This document shows positions 25,791 to 53,235 of a stretch of 64,000 nucleotides of DNA, in pieces; the first letter of the stretch is position 1; each line of letters begins with the position of its first letter. The DNA is taken from positions 27,575,826 to 27,639,825 of the forward strand of contig NC_063150.1 in assembly GCF_020921035.1 (NCBI RefSeq), in the 5' to 3' direction. The position numbers and the translations under genes were made by a program. This stretch comes from Rhodamnia argentea (taxonomy: Eukaryota > Streptophyta > Magnoliopsida > Myrtales > Myrtaceae). The notes beneath the pieces were generated by a model, which had not been told where the DNA came from, did not search any database, and saw only the letters and a program-made list of their open reading frames with translations.

Positions 25791-26786
25791 ATTTTACATT
25801 TATGCTCGGAGAGAGGATCAATAGGTTGGCCGGGCTCTTTTTTTTTTTTTTTTTTTTTTGCGGAGTCATCAATACAAGATTTTTTATGCTCAAGATTTAT
25901 CGAATCCCTCCGGGAAATAAATTAGTTAATCCGGCGTCGCTAAATAGGAGTAAATTCTAATTGCAACAACACAAGATTAAAAACCCTAGCACACAGAAAA
26001 ATATATGGAAGTCAGCGTCAAACATTTCGGCTGCAAATGGATTGGGGAGATGTACCTTCAAAGGAAAAAGCGTTATTAAGCTTTTGGGAACTTCCTCGTC
26101 TTTTCGTTCTTTTGTTGCTCACAGCTGGCTTTTTCCAAATTGAAATCTAGAATTGTTAAAAGATCGTAATTTGATCATTTCCATTTCATCCTCTCTCTCT
26201 TTTTTTCTTTGTTTGATCCATAATATTCGTGTCATCATTTCGAATGCGTCAATTCGGTATCAAAGCAGAAAAGATCGTTGGAGTTATGATGGCCCCGAAA
26301 TAATCGTCTTGCGTTGCATAAAGTACTTTTTTTTTTTTTTTGATGTCGGAACAAGCGATCTTTATAACTAGCTCAAAGAGTTCGAATACAAAAGACTTGA
26401 ATCATAGCATAATAGTACATTTACAAGGTCCTAAAACATACTATTCTTTAAAATGTCAAATTTGTTTCAAAAGCTAACATTATTAGCCTCTTTATGAGGC
26501 AAAAAAAATGGTAAATCTCAAACCTTTGTGAGGGCATCACCACTTTCTTTTTTTTTTTCTAGTGTACACTTTACCAAATTGGAGACTTCTACAGGGCAAT
26601 CAGCACCTTCAGAAAGACGAAAACCTAATGCTTTACTGCATGAATATGAAGAGATAACGACCCTACCGTGCCAGAGCATGCTAGACGGATCATACCAGAT
26701 CAAAAAGTAGCCGAAGATGCGACCAGAGATGAGCAACAATTGCAGTTCCGAGGGACAGTTACGGCCTCTTGTTTTGGAACGATGCC
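25791..26786. other. Intergenic and 3' end of the isoleucyl-tRNA synthetase gene
   Basis: Poly-T runs occur near 25839-25860 and 26327-26342. The last ~250 bases before 26787 are probably the 3' untranslated region. No gene was recognised. Confidence 0.4.
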
Positions 26787-36248
<9,462 letters not shown>

Positions 36249-37606
36249 GTTGGGCTTCTCTCAGAATGGATAAAGCGGAGAATTTGAAAGGCGAAGCAGA
36301 CTAGAAGAGTGACATTTCAGGTTGGGCTCTTGGACTCACTTGAATTGAGTCGAATCACTTCACTGTTGAGGAACGAGCGCTTCTAAAGCATCGAAGCGGT
36401 AATGGTTGTCTTGTTATTGAGTCGGGGAAGGGATAAAACATAAAACTGAACTCGAACCTCAGAGATTCGGACGCCACAGGACAGCCTTCGGTTTTGTGTC
36501 CTTGGTTTCTCTTCTTTCTCATATAGTTCTTTGGTTTTTGTTGTATTCCAACTTTGACCCCTCCAAAGTTTTGAAATTTCTCATAAAGGCTCCTATGTTG
36601 TCTTTGATTTTTGTAAAAGATTTTTGAAGATTGATTTCATCAGCGACAATATCGAGGCCTAAAAACTTAAAAATTTACTTTGTTTTTTATTTGTGCTATT
36701 TCTAACCCTCGTTTTTCTAATTTTTTTACTATGCCACTTTTCGGAGCGCAAAAAAACTTCAATTTTTTTTTATCCTATTTCTAACTCTCTTTTTTCTAAT
36801 TTTGTTACTATGCTATTTTTCAGAGTGTGAAAGTCGAACCTCAACGTATCCACATCGGCAAAGACTGCATTGCCTATTGGCGAAATTTATAATTATTAAC
36901 TTAGTAGAAAATCATATACAAGCTTCTCTAGAATTTACACTCTTTGGAAAAAAAAAAAACCTCTTCTTTTTTTTTCGCCAATTTAAATTATTTTTCTCGT
37001 CAAATAACTTTTTCAATGGCTAATTTTAAAGTCAATCACTACCCACTACTTCAAAAAAAAAAAAAACAAAAAAAATCTACTTAGACTCGAACTCATAAAG
37101 AAGAAAATCGATTTATAGATGGAGTCAAATATATAGTATTTATAGATAAAAGTATTCGATTTTTCCTTCGTCCTGATTTGGCGTACACATAAATCAAAGC
37201 CCATAACTATACACGTAAATCAAAGCCCATGACTGAAAATTGCATGACGAGACGAGATTTAGCTACAAAATGCACATAGTCATTGGCGCTGAATACTAAC
37301 CGCTTAATCGAGACCTTACAACAAAAGCCGAAATGAAATCGTGGCTCAATTAACAAGTACGTTAATTGCAGTGTATAACATTACTATATCCAATATTTCA
37401 CGAATACTAAGTCATTAAGAGCAGCCCAAAATTAAACGCAAAACAGAATAGAAAACAAACCATCTGACGTCCACTTCTTTTTCGTTAGTATTTCTTTTTG
37501 TAGTCAGAAAGCTACTTCCCGATGGAAATCCCAGCAGACCTACGCCTAATAACACTCGCATGGGCTATGGGCCCTAAAACACGTCATTACTTAGCCCACT
37601 CAAAAT
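36249..37606. other. Intergenic between OVA2 and U2, no gene seen
   Basis: This contains the upstream region of the OVA2 gene (36249 to about 36550). AT-rich DNA follows, with a roughly duplicated segment at 36700-36830 ('cgttttttctaattttttactatgcca' type words). No coding signal was recognised. Confidence 0.45.
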
Positions 37607-37613
37607 TTAAACT
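37607..37613 (-). terminator. U2 3'-end formation box
   Basis: On the minus strand the sequence AGTTTAA lies just past the RNA end and is preceded by a CA at the RNA 3' end. This fits the plant snRNA 3' box, CA followed by AGTNNAA. Confidence 0.6.
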
Positions 37614-37620
37614 CAGGTTT

Positions 37621-37817
37621 GGTGGGGTGCGCCAGGCCGAGGCAGCAGTGCAACGCCAAGGCGACGCTCGAGAGCCCCAGCAGCAAGCTACTGTGATGGG
37701 CCCTCCCCCTCGAAAAATTAATTTAATATCATGTGGACCGATGGCCCACGTATCAGATATTAAACTGATAAGAACAGATACTACACTTGATCTTAGCCAA
37801 AAGGCCGAGAAAGGTAT
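37621..37817 (-). ncRNA. U2: U2 spliceosomal snRNA
   Basis: The 197-base RNA starts ATACCTTTCTCGGCCTTTTG, the near-invariant U2 5' end. It holds the branch-point recognition sequence GTAGTATCTGTTCT, the stem II region with GTGGGCCATCGGTCCAC, an Sm-like site AATTTTTCG, and ends CTGGCGCACCCCACC. U2 pairs with the intron branch site in the spliceosome. The Sm site departs slightly from the usual AU(4-6)G form and stem IIb has a G-U pair; both may be tolerated. The complete plant promoter upstream suggests an active copy. Open frames on either strand here are chance. Confidence 0.95.
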
Positions 37818-37841
37818 GCTTTTGCCCATTTCGTCGCTCGC

Positions 37842-37849
37842 ATCTTAAA
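37842..37849 (-). promoter_or_regulatory. TATA-like element of the U2 gene
   Basis: The minus strand reads TTTAAGAT at about -25 to -32 from the U2 start. It lies about 32 bases after the USE, the wider spacing that marks polymerase II rather than polymerase III snRNA genes in plants. Confidence 0.6.
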
Positions 37850-37881
37850 CCAGCGTCCCGCTTGTTAGCCTTGTCTACAGC

Positions 37882-37892
37882 CGATGTGGGAC
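37882..37892 (-). promoter_or_regulatory. Upstream sequence element (USE) of the U2 gene
   Basis: GTCCCACATCG on the minus strand is a perfect match to the plant snRNA consensus RTCCCACATCG, at -65 to -75. Confidence 0.9.
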
Positions 37893-38145
37893 TCATCAAA
37901 GCTCTCTATCGATGTCGCGCACGCTCAAGTGAGGACTCTCAATGGGTTTTTTGGTAGTGTTCGGGGAGGTGTTTCTTCACACCTGTTGCTCAGGCGCAGA
38001 ACAAGAATTTGCCGAGGGGATGATTTGCTGCCCTGCTAAGTTCATGAATCCCCCACCTCCCCTGGGATTGCACGAATCGAGCAGAGTTTTTTGTTGCTCC
38101 TCCTGATTTATGTTCCTTCCTGATAAAAGCCCCAATTGCCTCACC

Positions 38146-38431
38146 TAGAGGTGGCCGGTTCCACGGAACCACCGGTTCGAAAATTCTGGAACAGCTTTTC
38201 TAAGTTCCTAAGTTCGGGTTTGTCGAACAGCTTTTCCTGGTAAAGAGATCCATCCATGGTTCAAAAGCCCAATTGCTCTTTTCACCTAACCTCCTTCCTT
38301 ATTTTTTTTTTTATAAAAATCGGGTCGGAATGCAGAAATCTGCTAAAAGGGCCGGTTCGAATTTTCAGGTTGGAACCGTGGCCCAATATTCGGGCCGGTT
38401 CCGGGCCCACTGGTCCATTTGGCCACCTCTA
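38146..38431. mobile_element. hAT-type MITE with perfect 8-bp duplication
   Basis: The left end is TAGAGGTGGCCGGTTCC. The right end on the other strand is TAGAGGTGGCCAAATGG. The flanks are GCCTCACC on both sides (38138-38145 and 38432-38439), an exact 8-bp target duplication. At 286 bp with no coding sequence it is non-autonomous. Just outside, the word 'aaaattctggaacagctttt' seen at 38178 recurs at 38461, so an older duplication also affects this spot. Confidence 0.9.
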
Positions 38432-38439
38432 GCCTCACC

Positions 38440-39024
38440 CACTCGCCCCACAGTCACTGTTGAAAATTCTGGAACAGCTTTTCTAAGATCCTAAGTTTGC
38501 CTTTGTCTCACACTTTCCTGGTAAAGAGATCCCATCCATGGTCCAAAAAATTTGGAAATATTCTCGATCTCATTTAACCCTTTTTTGGTTTTCTGATTCA
38601 TTCTCTCAGAAATTTGATAAAAGGGCTTGAATTATGTCATGAAGCCGGTCATGAGCACCACCAAATCTGGTGGACAATCCAAGCATAATTCTTAACTAAC
38701 CTAGCTAAGTGCAGTTGAAGGACAGAGTCGAGTTTGTATCACAGTAGAGCCACGTCCCAAGTGTATATCAAGAGACTCTGGGATCAAATAAATAAAACTT
38801 CATTGGTATCATTCCATCTTACACGACCTTAATGGGATTTAGTGAACTGCAAGAATTCCCATGGCAAACACTACTAGTATTCCATAATCTTAAATTATAC
38901 AAGCGAAGAAGACAATCATGTAAATGCTAATTTACATGATGAACCTTAAATCAGGACGTATGACCACTAGGCCTACTGCTCCTATTACACATCGGCTACT
39001 GCTGCTTCTCTCCCTGACCCTACC
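38440..39024. other. 3' region of the TOG gene, no other gene seen
   Basis: The part nearest 39025 is probably the 3' untranslated region of the TOG/ARM gene. No other gene was recognised. Confidence 0.4.
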
Positions 39025-39871
39025 CTACTCCTGAGAGGATACAATCTTGATCATGGACTGAACATGAGCAGGAGGTAAACTGATCTGGCAAAAGCTTTGC
39101 CAAGATTCCTGCTTCTGGTCTTGGTTCTCTGTGACACACTCATACATCGAAACCACAATGCTTCTCGCCGCCTCTCTCGCCTCTGGCAGCCTATCATTCA
39201 ACAACTCCACAGCCATTTGAAGAAGCAATGCCAACCCGAATTCTTTCATATTCTCTAGGCCCTAAAAAAGAGCAAAGACATCATCACCCTTGAATCTCAA
39301 ACAATGAAAAGACCTCATCAAAGGGAAATTATCATAAAATTTACCATCTTGGAGACACAGTTGGAGATGGAAACAGCAGCTTTTGCCCGGACTCGGAGAT
39401 TGAAGTGGCTGACATAGGGCCGGAGTTTCTGGAGAAGAGGCAGAGGAGTCAGCGAGCCCACCATTACGCTCAGCGCTCGGTCCGCTTCTTCGCACACAAA
39501 CCGCTTGTCCTGTGATGCCTTCAGTAACAGCTGCAGCAGCTGAAATGCCACAAAAGGAGGATCACAATCAGATTCATCAACAGGACCAAATAAATTAATC
39601 AAAATCAACCAAACAAAAAAATGATATGATCCTTCTAGGCTTATACCATTTGGTCAAGAGCATTGGAATTAGCTGCATCAAGTAGCTTATCGCCGTACGC
39701 AATGAAGAAATCAGATGCCGCCATGATGGAGGTCTTACACAAAGCACTTCTGGGGTTCTTCATGGCCTTCACCAGAACCAGCATCACCTTTTCCCTGCTC
39801 ATATAATTCACATTAACGAACCTCATCACCGTCAAATTATGCATTCCATGTTTAGTGAACAGAGAGAGAGA

Positions 39872-39911
<40 letters not shown>

Positions 39912-40411
39912 AACAGAGGAAGCATGAGGTCAGAATTGTACAATGCGAACCGGCGAGCATTATTCAGCCAATCGCAGACCTGTATCCAATCCTTCGACTC
40001 CAAACCCTCGATCAAGCACTTCACAGAAAGAACCCAATCGCTCAAAAAACAGAACAATCATACCCTTTCTGATTTCTAGAACCAATTTGAACATTTCCTC
40101 ATGCCACAATAATTGTCGCCAAGAAAGTTCAAGGCTTTGCAGAGACGACGCTAAAATCAGGGCCCGAGGGAAAGAGAGGCGGCTTACGTGGATCTTCGAC
40201 GCGGGATCGGGAATTGCTGCAAGACTCTCCGAGGAGACGTACTCGACGGCGGAATCTCCAGATGGAGGCGGAGGCAGTGGGGCCCTGTTCTCGTCGTTCA
40301 CAGTGGCCGCAGCGGCCGAGGGGGTTTCAGGAGAGAGATAGCGACCTTGGCTTGCTTTTTGGGCCTCTCTGGAGTAATCGGAAGAGCATTGTCGAGCGAT
40401 CTCAGCGCCAT
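39025..40411 (-). CDS. TOG/ARM-repeat microtubule-type protein, frameshifted in exon 1
   Basis: Five exons: 40411-40188, 40018-39912, 39794-39647, 39539-39345 and 39261-39025. They would encode 302 residues if the frame were continuous. The N-terminus MALRSLDNALPITPERPKKQ and the helical repeat region (KAMKNPRSALCKTSIMAASD, LLLKASQDKRFVCEEADRAL, NLRVRAKAAVSISNCV) fit a small plant family of ARM/CLASP-N-like TOG proteins. TOG domains bind tubulin; the exact role of this family is not known to me. Exon 1 is 224 nt, two too many. The ATG frame runs 38 codons and stops, while the downstream family sequence (NDENRAPLPPPPSGD) lies in another frame. The switch falls in a short TC repeat near 40329-40338. 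An extra TC unit, real or a sequencing error, explains it. All other exons keep phase. Confidence 0.82.
39861..39907. repeat. (GA)n microsatellite in intron 2 of the TOG gene
   Basis: About 20 GA units lie directly after the intron 2 donor at 39911-39910, so on the gene strand the intron begins GTAAG followed by a long CT run. Confidence 0.85.
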
Positions 40412-41792
40412 TTTTCTGAGAAATCACAGAGAGAGAGAGAGAGAGAGAGAGATGGTGGTGAGGTTGAATGGTTGATTACAGGGAGATGCTGGAATTCATT
40501 TATTCATTTCGAAGTCGTGGAAAGATGAAAGGGACGGGGCCGAACGTTGCGAACGTAACGGTCACATTTTTGGACGGGCCGGGCCGGAACTTGCTCCCAT
40601 TGCTTTTCTTTTTCTTTTTCTTTTCTTTTTTTTTTTTTTTAGCCGAGTACTGTTTTTTTTTTTCCCCTCCTTTCTTTACCTCTTAACTTTTCTCTAATCA
40701 GTTTCTATAACAGTAACTTATTGAGATAGTCTCCCCTGATTTTTACTTACGATATTTATCGTTATCGTTTTTTCCCTATTAATGGGCTTTCTACATGCTT
40801 CGAAGGCACCAATCCTCGAGCTCTCAGGATATTTGAGCACACTAATTCTCAATCGGTACTATAGAGCGATTACAAATCCTTGATCCAAGAGGGGGATAGA
40901 CGAAAACCATTTTCGAATTTATCGATTGGACTTCACATCTTTTTTAAAAAAAAGGGATTTTTGACCCAAAAAAGAAAATCATGTGGATGCTATTGCGACG
41001 GGATGATTACCACGTACGTACTGAATTGAATCTAGATTGTTGAAGAAAATGAATCCCATCAAATTCGAAGATTTCAGAACGAATTTAATGAACTATTTTC
41101 TTCCTTCCTCCCTTTCGTTTCTCCACACAATTACTTGGCATTCATCATTCAAGATGAAAGAAAAAACTACACATTTGTCATCGGATGATTCGTTCTCTTC
41201 ACAAACACTCTGGCAGCACAGAGACATTAAGATACAATGAGGTTGGCAAAATGCCATATGTTCAGTGAATAAAAGAAACACATTCTATCTTGAGAGTTTT
41301 CTCTTTCCTTTCAAGCAAAGTGTATTTTCATATGCCAATCACCAGACAAACAGCAGCCGCAGGCCCTTTATATGATTCACCACCATACAACAAGAGAACC
41401 ACCGGACTTGTTCGCAGAAGCATTCGAGACCAACATCTACCCGGCGACGAACAGTCCAAAAGCAATTCTGATCACCACTTTTCACAGTGCAAGTCCGGTT
41501 GTGGTCGTTGAATAATCAACTGCTGCAATTCCTCGCCGCGAGTCGCCTCCAACACAATACCTCCCCCTTTGCACCTACGCACCACGAATTTAAGTACAAA
41601 CATTGACCCACCGACTTGTACCTGCACCCATCAGTCAATACAAATGAAAGGGGAAAAGTCCGATTGTGCAGCTTTAATCTCCTCGATACAAGATGAGTCG
41701 TTGGCCACATAAGAAATAGCAAGTAACTAGCGACGGGGATTACATTGCAGTAAACTGAGCCATCGCCACGCCTGAGCAGAACTGTGCCTGCC
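40412..41792. other. Between the TOG gene and kinesin-13A
   Basis: A GA run at 40428-40452 lies in the likely 5' leader of the TOG gene. Poly-T runs follow near 40610-40660. The part next to 41793 should be the 3' untranslated region of the kinesin. Short open frames at 41037-41240 and 41290-41511 match no family. Confidence 0.45.
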
Positions 41793-49232
<7,440 letters not shown>

Positions 49233-50794
49233 GTGGCGCTGCGAACGTCTTTGGGGAGCCAATTTTCAAGATCTGTTATCAACTCTTGGCATACAAACAA
49301 AACAAACAAAAATCATAATCCATCCTGCCCCCATCAATTCAACCCACATTTTTGCAAGCACGCAACGACCGCAATCGCACATTCCTTTCTAAAACTAACA
49401 CGCGAATCTACGATCCAGTGGTCCGGCAAACACACGACAGACGGACAAACAAAAAAAGGCTATCGACTTACAATGAGGTGAGAATTCAGATTCGATGCAA
49501 AACATGAAAGTCGAGCGACTGCGGCGGACGACACTCGATTCCAAAAGAATCTGCAAAATTCAAGCGAAATCGATCGGATGAACAATCTCTAAGCCACGGA
49601 AACGACTACAAAAATCCGAGACAGCATCATGACTCAAACGCAACGTTCCGCCAAAGAGAGAGAGAGAGAGACTGTTACCAACCAGGATGAGTCGGAGAGA
49701 AGCAATCGCCCGGGAGGGGGCGGAATTCGAGATCCGTGCCTCGCAGATCTGAGAACGAGGACCACGGCCGGAAACCCTAACGCTCGGTCGGAGCCTCTCC
49801 GTCGGAGAAGAACATCAATGCCTCCTCGTAGCAGCAGATGATCGCGAACGAGAAGGCCGGAGAGAGAGAGAGAGAGAGAGATTTTTGCGATGAACTGTAT
49901 CTTGGGAGAGCGAGCGAGAGAGAGAGAGAGAGAGAGAGGATAAATCGACATACAACTATTTGGAGTGTAATTCTTTTTTTTTTTTTTGCTTTTCCAATTT
50001 CAAAAGAATAATTAAACGGCTAATTGAAAAACCGATTATAATGGTGACGCTGTAATTATGTAATTTTTGTGATTTCTTTTTTCTTTTCTTTTTTGTCTCT
50101 TTGGGCCAAATGTAATTTTGTAAATTTTGCCCTTCGGTTTCTTGTCGTCGTACGGACGAAAACGACGAGCCGCTTTGGACAGGCGCCACTTGGATTGCCC
50201 TTACCGCAACGGCCCCACCGTTTGGAGAAAGTCGCTGCTGACCAGCAAGTTTCCTTGCGTTCATCTTTCTAGGCCAAACGAAAATTACTCCGTTCGTTTC
50301 ACCAGAAAATGAAATTTTGTTGCACTCACATGGTGATTATTTTGCAAAATTTTTTATGTTCACTTGCTCGTACTTTGATTAAACTTATGAACGGTGATTT
50401 CCCCGATTTCGATAACATAAATACCGGTTTATCGACAACATTTATGAAAATATTTGTTTTTCACGGTAAGTTTCAAAAGCAAAAATGACAACCTGAGAAT
50501 GTAAAGAGTTGTTACCCATCGAAAAAGCCTAGATTGAATTGCCAAATTTTGAAAGATCTATACAAGTTAAACCTTCCGTCACGACTTTATCGAAAATCAT
50601 TAGGTGATGTAATTTGTCGGAAGAAAAAAAGATACCAAGTACAATGATATAAGAAATTCTACGTCTATTAGTTTCATATAGGTTAGTGAATTTGAGTACA
50701 GTCAACCAATTTAAGATTAAAGCCGAAACAAAATGAAAAAAAGTACGGTCGAGGATTAACGATAGTAACAAAAATGAAAGTTCGGTTCGATCAA
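49233..50794. other. Kinesin-13A leader and upstream region
   Basis: Possible 5'-leader introns are suggested by donor-like TTGTAAGTC (minus, near 49470) and GGTAACAG (near 49675), but I cannot prove them. GA/CT runs at 49655-49672, 49861-49880 and 49911-49939 lie in the probable leader or core promoter. From 50000 to 50794 no gene was recognised. Confidence 0.45.
49861..49939. repeat. Two (GA)n runs upstream of kinesin-13A
   Basis: Runs at 49861-49880 and 49911-49939, separated by 30 bases. On the gene strand they are CT-rich, common in plant leaders and core promoters. Confidence 0.8.
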
Positions 50795-51015
50795 CCCACT
50801 ACGGGCATGGCGTGTTTGGTGAGAATCAAACCCTTTGGCGCCGGCGTAAGCCACAATCGGGGGTTCGAAATCTCCCAACGTGTTTCTCGGACTTAAGTGG
50901 GGGGCCTTTCTTTGGTGGGGCACGGGGCCGGCCTCCCTCTAGGTATAGTCTCCGTCGAAAAGGGCGAAGCCCAATTATGACCGGCGGATCCTGGATCATA
51001 AAAAAAAAAAAAAAA
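50795..51015 (+). mobile_element. SINE, copy 1
   Basis: The copy starts CCCACTACGGGCATGGCGTG, has a B-box-like GGTTCGAAATC about 70 bases in, and ends GGATCATA followed by 15 A. It aligns along its length with the reverse-oriented copy at 54696-54906 (shared: CGGGCATGGCGTGTTTGGTG, TATAGTC, GACCGGCGGATCC). The flanks TCGATCAA (50787-50794) and TCGGATCAA (51016-51024) are a near-match target duplication. A tRNA-derived, polymerase III-driven, non-coding element is inferred. Confidence 0.8.
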
Positions 51016-51704
51016 TCGGATCAATCTGGCAAATAGTTGAAAGTCCACGGGCAAACGGGTACCACCCGCACCCGATGCAAATATGACAGCTTCCTTGAGA
51101 ATCGATGTTTAGACTTATATCTATCCAACATCCACATGGAAGAAAACGGGTCTTGTGAAAGTCATGCACCGAAATTGCACGAGCCGACGCAATATTTCCG
51201 TGACGCGTCCGCATCCGTTTAGTCGTGCGTGATTATTTGACGTCATTAAATCGTTACTACTCCAATTTAAACTCTCAAATTCAAAGAGCAAAAAAGGAAA
51301 AAGAAAAAAAAAAAAAACAAATGGCCCCTTCTCATAATGAGAATGTATATAACCCTATTCCGGCCCGGTCCGGTATGGAATGAACTTTATAATCATAGAA
51401 TTGACTCGATCATCATATTCTAGATTATACGTTCATAACCCTAGCCCGTTTCCATTTTGGGTCGAACAAATCTACTAATTCTTTGACTACGGTCAGTAAG
51501 AGAGCAAGAAATGCCATATTGTAACATCGAATTCTACAAATCAGTTGAATGGTCAGACCAAATGGAATGATATGAAGTAATTGAACGTTCACGTTTTAAT
51601 TTAAAAAAAAGGAAATTGTTTCCTTGAAAGTGAAGTTGGGGCTTCCTTTGATTTGGAAAAAAAAAAAATTTGGGGCTTCCAAGACGGCTATCCCGTATAG
51701 TTTA
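51016..51704. other. Intergenic, no gene seen
   Basis: AT-rich sequence with A runs near 51300-51320 and 51657-51668. Nothing else was recognised. Confidence 0.4.
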
Positions 51705-52236
51705 GGGAGAATTATCAAAAAAGTCATAAACCTATTGTAATTGTGTCAATTCAATTATAAACTTATTTTTTTATGCCAAATAAGTCCAAAACCTTTTACA
51801 TTATGCTGATTCAGTCCTAAACCCGATGCTCATGGGGACGCTAACGCCGACATAGATAAATTTTAATAATATTTAATATTTTTTTAATTATCTTTGTTTC
51901 TTTTCTTTCTTTTTTTAAATTTCCTTCTTCCTCCAGTTGGTTGCCGTGGCGATCGACCAAGTCCTCATTGACCGGGTAGAGGAAGAAGCAAGGGAAAAAT
52001 AAGGAAAGAGAAAGAAAAGATAAAAAGGAAATAAAGAAAAGTGAAAAGATAATGCGAAAATATATTAAAATATTATTAAAAATTGCTTACATCGGCGCCG
52101 GTCGATCAAAGTGAGCTAGATAGACTGAATTGGCACGAATGCAAAATATTTAAGACTTAATTGGTACGAATAGAATAAATTTATGACATAATTGGCACAA
52201 TTATAATAAATTTAAGATTTTTTTGGTAATTTTCCC
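51705..52236. mobile_element. Fold-back DNA element, MULE-like, member E
   Basis: The left end is GGGAGAATTATCAAAAAAG; the right end on the other strand is GGGAAAATTACCAAAAAAA. Both arms carry the family's subrepeats (for example 'attcagtcctaaaccc' left, 'gactgaattggcacgaatgc' right). The short core near 51935-51985 is moderately GC-rich. No target duplication was found. Confidence 0.65.
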
Positions 52237-52312
52237 TTTCCTTCAATCAAAAGAAAGACACTAGGGCTTTTCGGACAACTAAGTCCTTACAATTCACTCC
52301 AAACCAAAGCCC

Positions 52313-52349
52313 GTATGTATGTATGTATGTATGTATGTATGTATGTATG
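52313..52349. repeat. (GTAT)n microsatellite
   Basis: Nine uninterrupted GTAT units. Confidence 0.95.
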
Positions 52350-52961
52350 ATGCAATTCCTTTTTCAGGACATCAAGTCTCGCGAATTTGAAGTTAAAAGA
52401 ACAGCAACATGGCTTATGCCTTTTTTTTTTTCCTCCTAAAATTTGTCAATTCGAAAGAAAATTTAGATTAGTCGGCATTTACGGCGAAAATATGGAAGTC
52501 ATTTCACAATTAGGAAATTACCCGAACACAAAAATTACAACAAAAATTTTGTAACAAGAGGCTGGGGAACACGGGAGGCAAGACACGTGGCAACTTGTTT
52601 TGATCAGGCTAATTCATTTTTTTAGATGATAACTAATCATATTTATTTAAGAGCGACATTTCATGGCGGGACGGCACTAATCTTGGGATATGTTGCGTAA
52701 GTGTGCGTCCTTAGATATAGGACTTCACGAAAAGGCGACAACAGAACAAGTGTCTTCGTGCCCACACCAAAAGTCAAAAACACAATTTAATTACGAAACG
52801 GGACAAGCCCATGTGGTTTTTTCGATACTGGAAATCACAATTAATCTCTAATTTATTAATTATAAACATTTGTGGCCGTCATTTTTTTTTCGGTCAAAAC
52901 ACTCCATCCACCGCTAGGGTGTCCGCATATCAAATATGAGATATTAGAGTACCGACAGTCC
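52350..52961. other. Intergenic, no gene seen
   Basis: No coding, RNA or element borders were recognised. Confidence 0.4.
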
Positions 52962-53235
52962 CAAAACTTATCAAGAAAGTACAATTGAGTTTTAAAAGTT
53001 TCAAAAAGTGCAATCGATGCTTAAAACTTATCATAAAAGTGCAGTCAAATCTTTAGTACAATCAAGTTCTAAAACTTATCAAGTTGGTGAAATCGAATCC
53101 TTCGGTTAATTGAACTTTTTGAAAGCTTAAGTACTCAATTGCACTTTCGTGATAAGTTTTAAGACTCGAATGCACTTTTTGAAAATTTTAAGACTTAATT
53201 GCACTTTCGTCATTAAATTTTAGAACTATGCGCAT
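52962..53235. mobile_element. Fold-back element with 'AAAAGTGCAATCGA' subrepeats
   Basis: The left half repeats 'aacttatcataaaagtgcagtcaa' units; the right half repeats the complement, 'ttgcactttcgtgataagtttta'. The whole stretch could fold into a long hairpin. There is no coding sequence and no clear target duplication. Confidence 0.55.

Noticed and set aside
37522-37848. 108-codon open frame on the plus strand
   Set aside because: It lies antisense across the U2 snRNA gene; sequence constraint comes from the RNA.
50860-50885. tRNA-like B box (GGTTCGAAATC)
   Set aside because: No acceptor stem or anticodon arm can be built around it; it belongs to the SINE.
51705-52236. Target duplication for member E
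   Set aside because: The 10 bases on each side (GTATAGTTTA and TTTCCTTCAA) do not match better than chance, so none is claimed.
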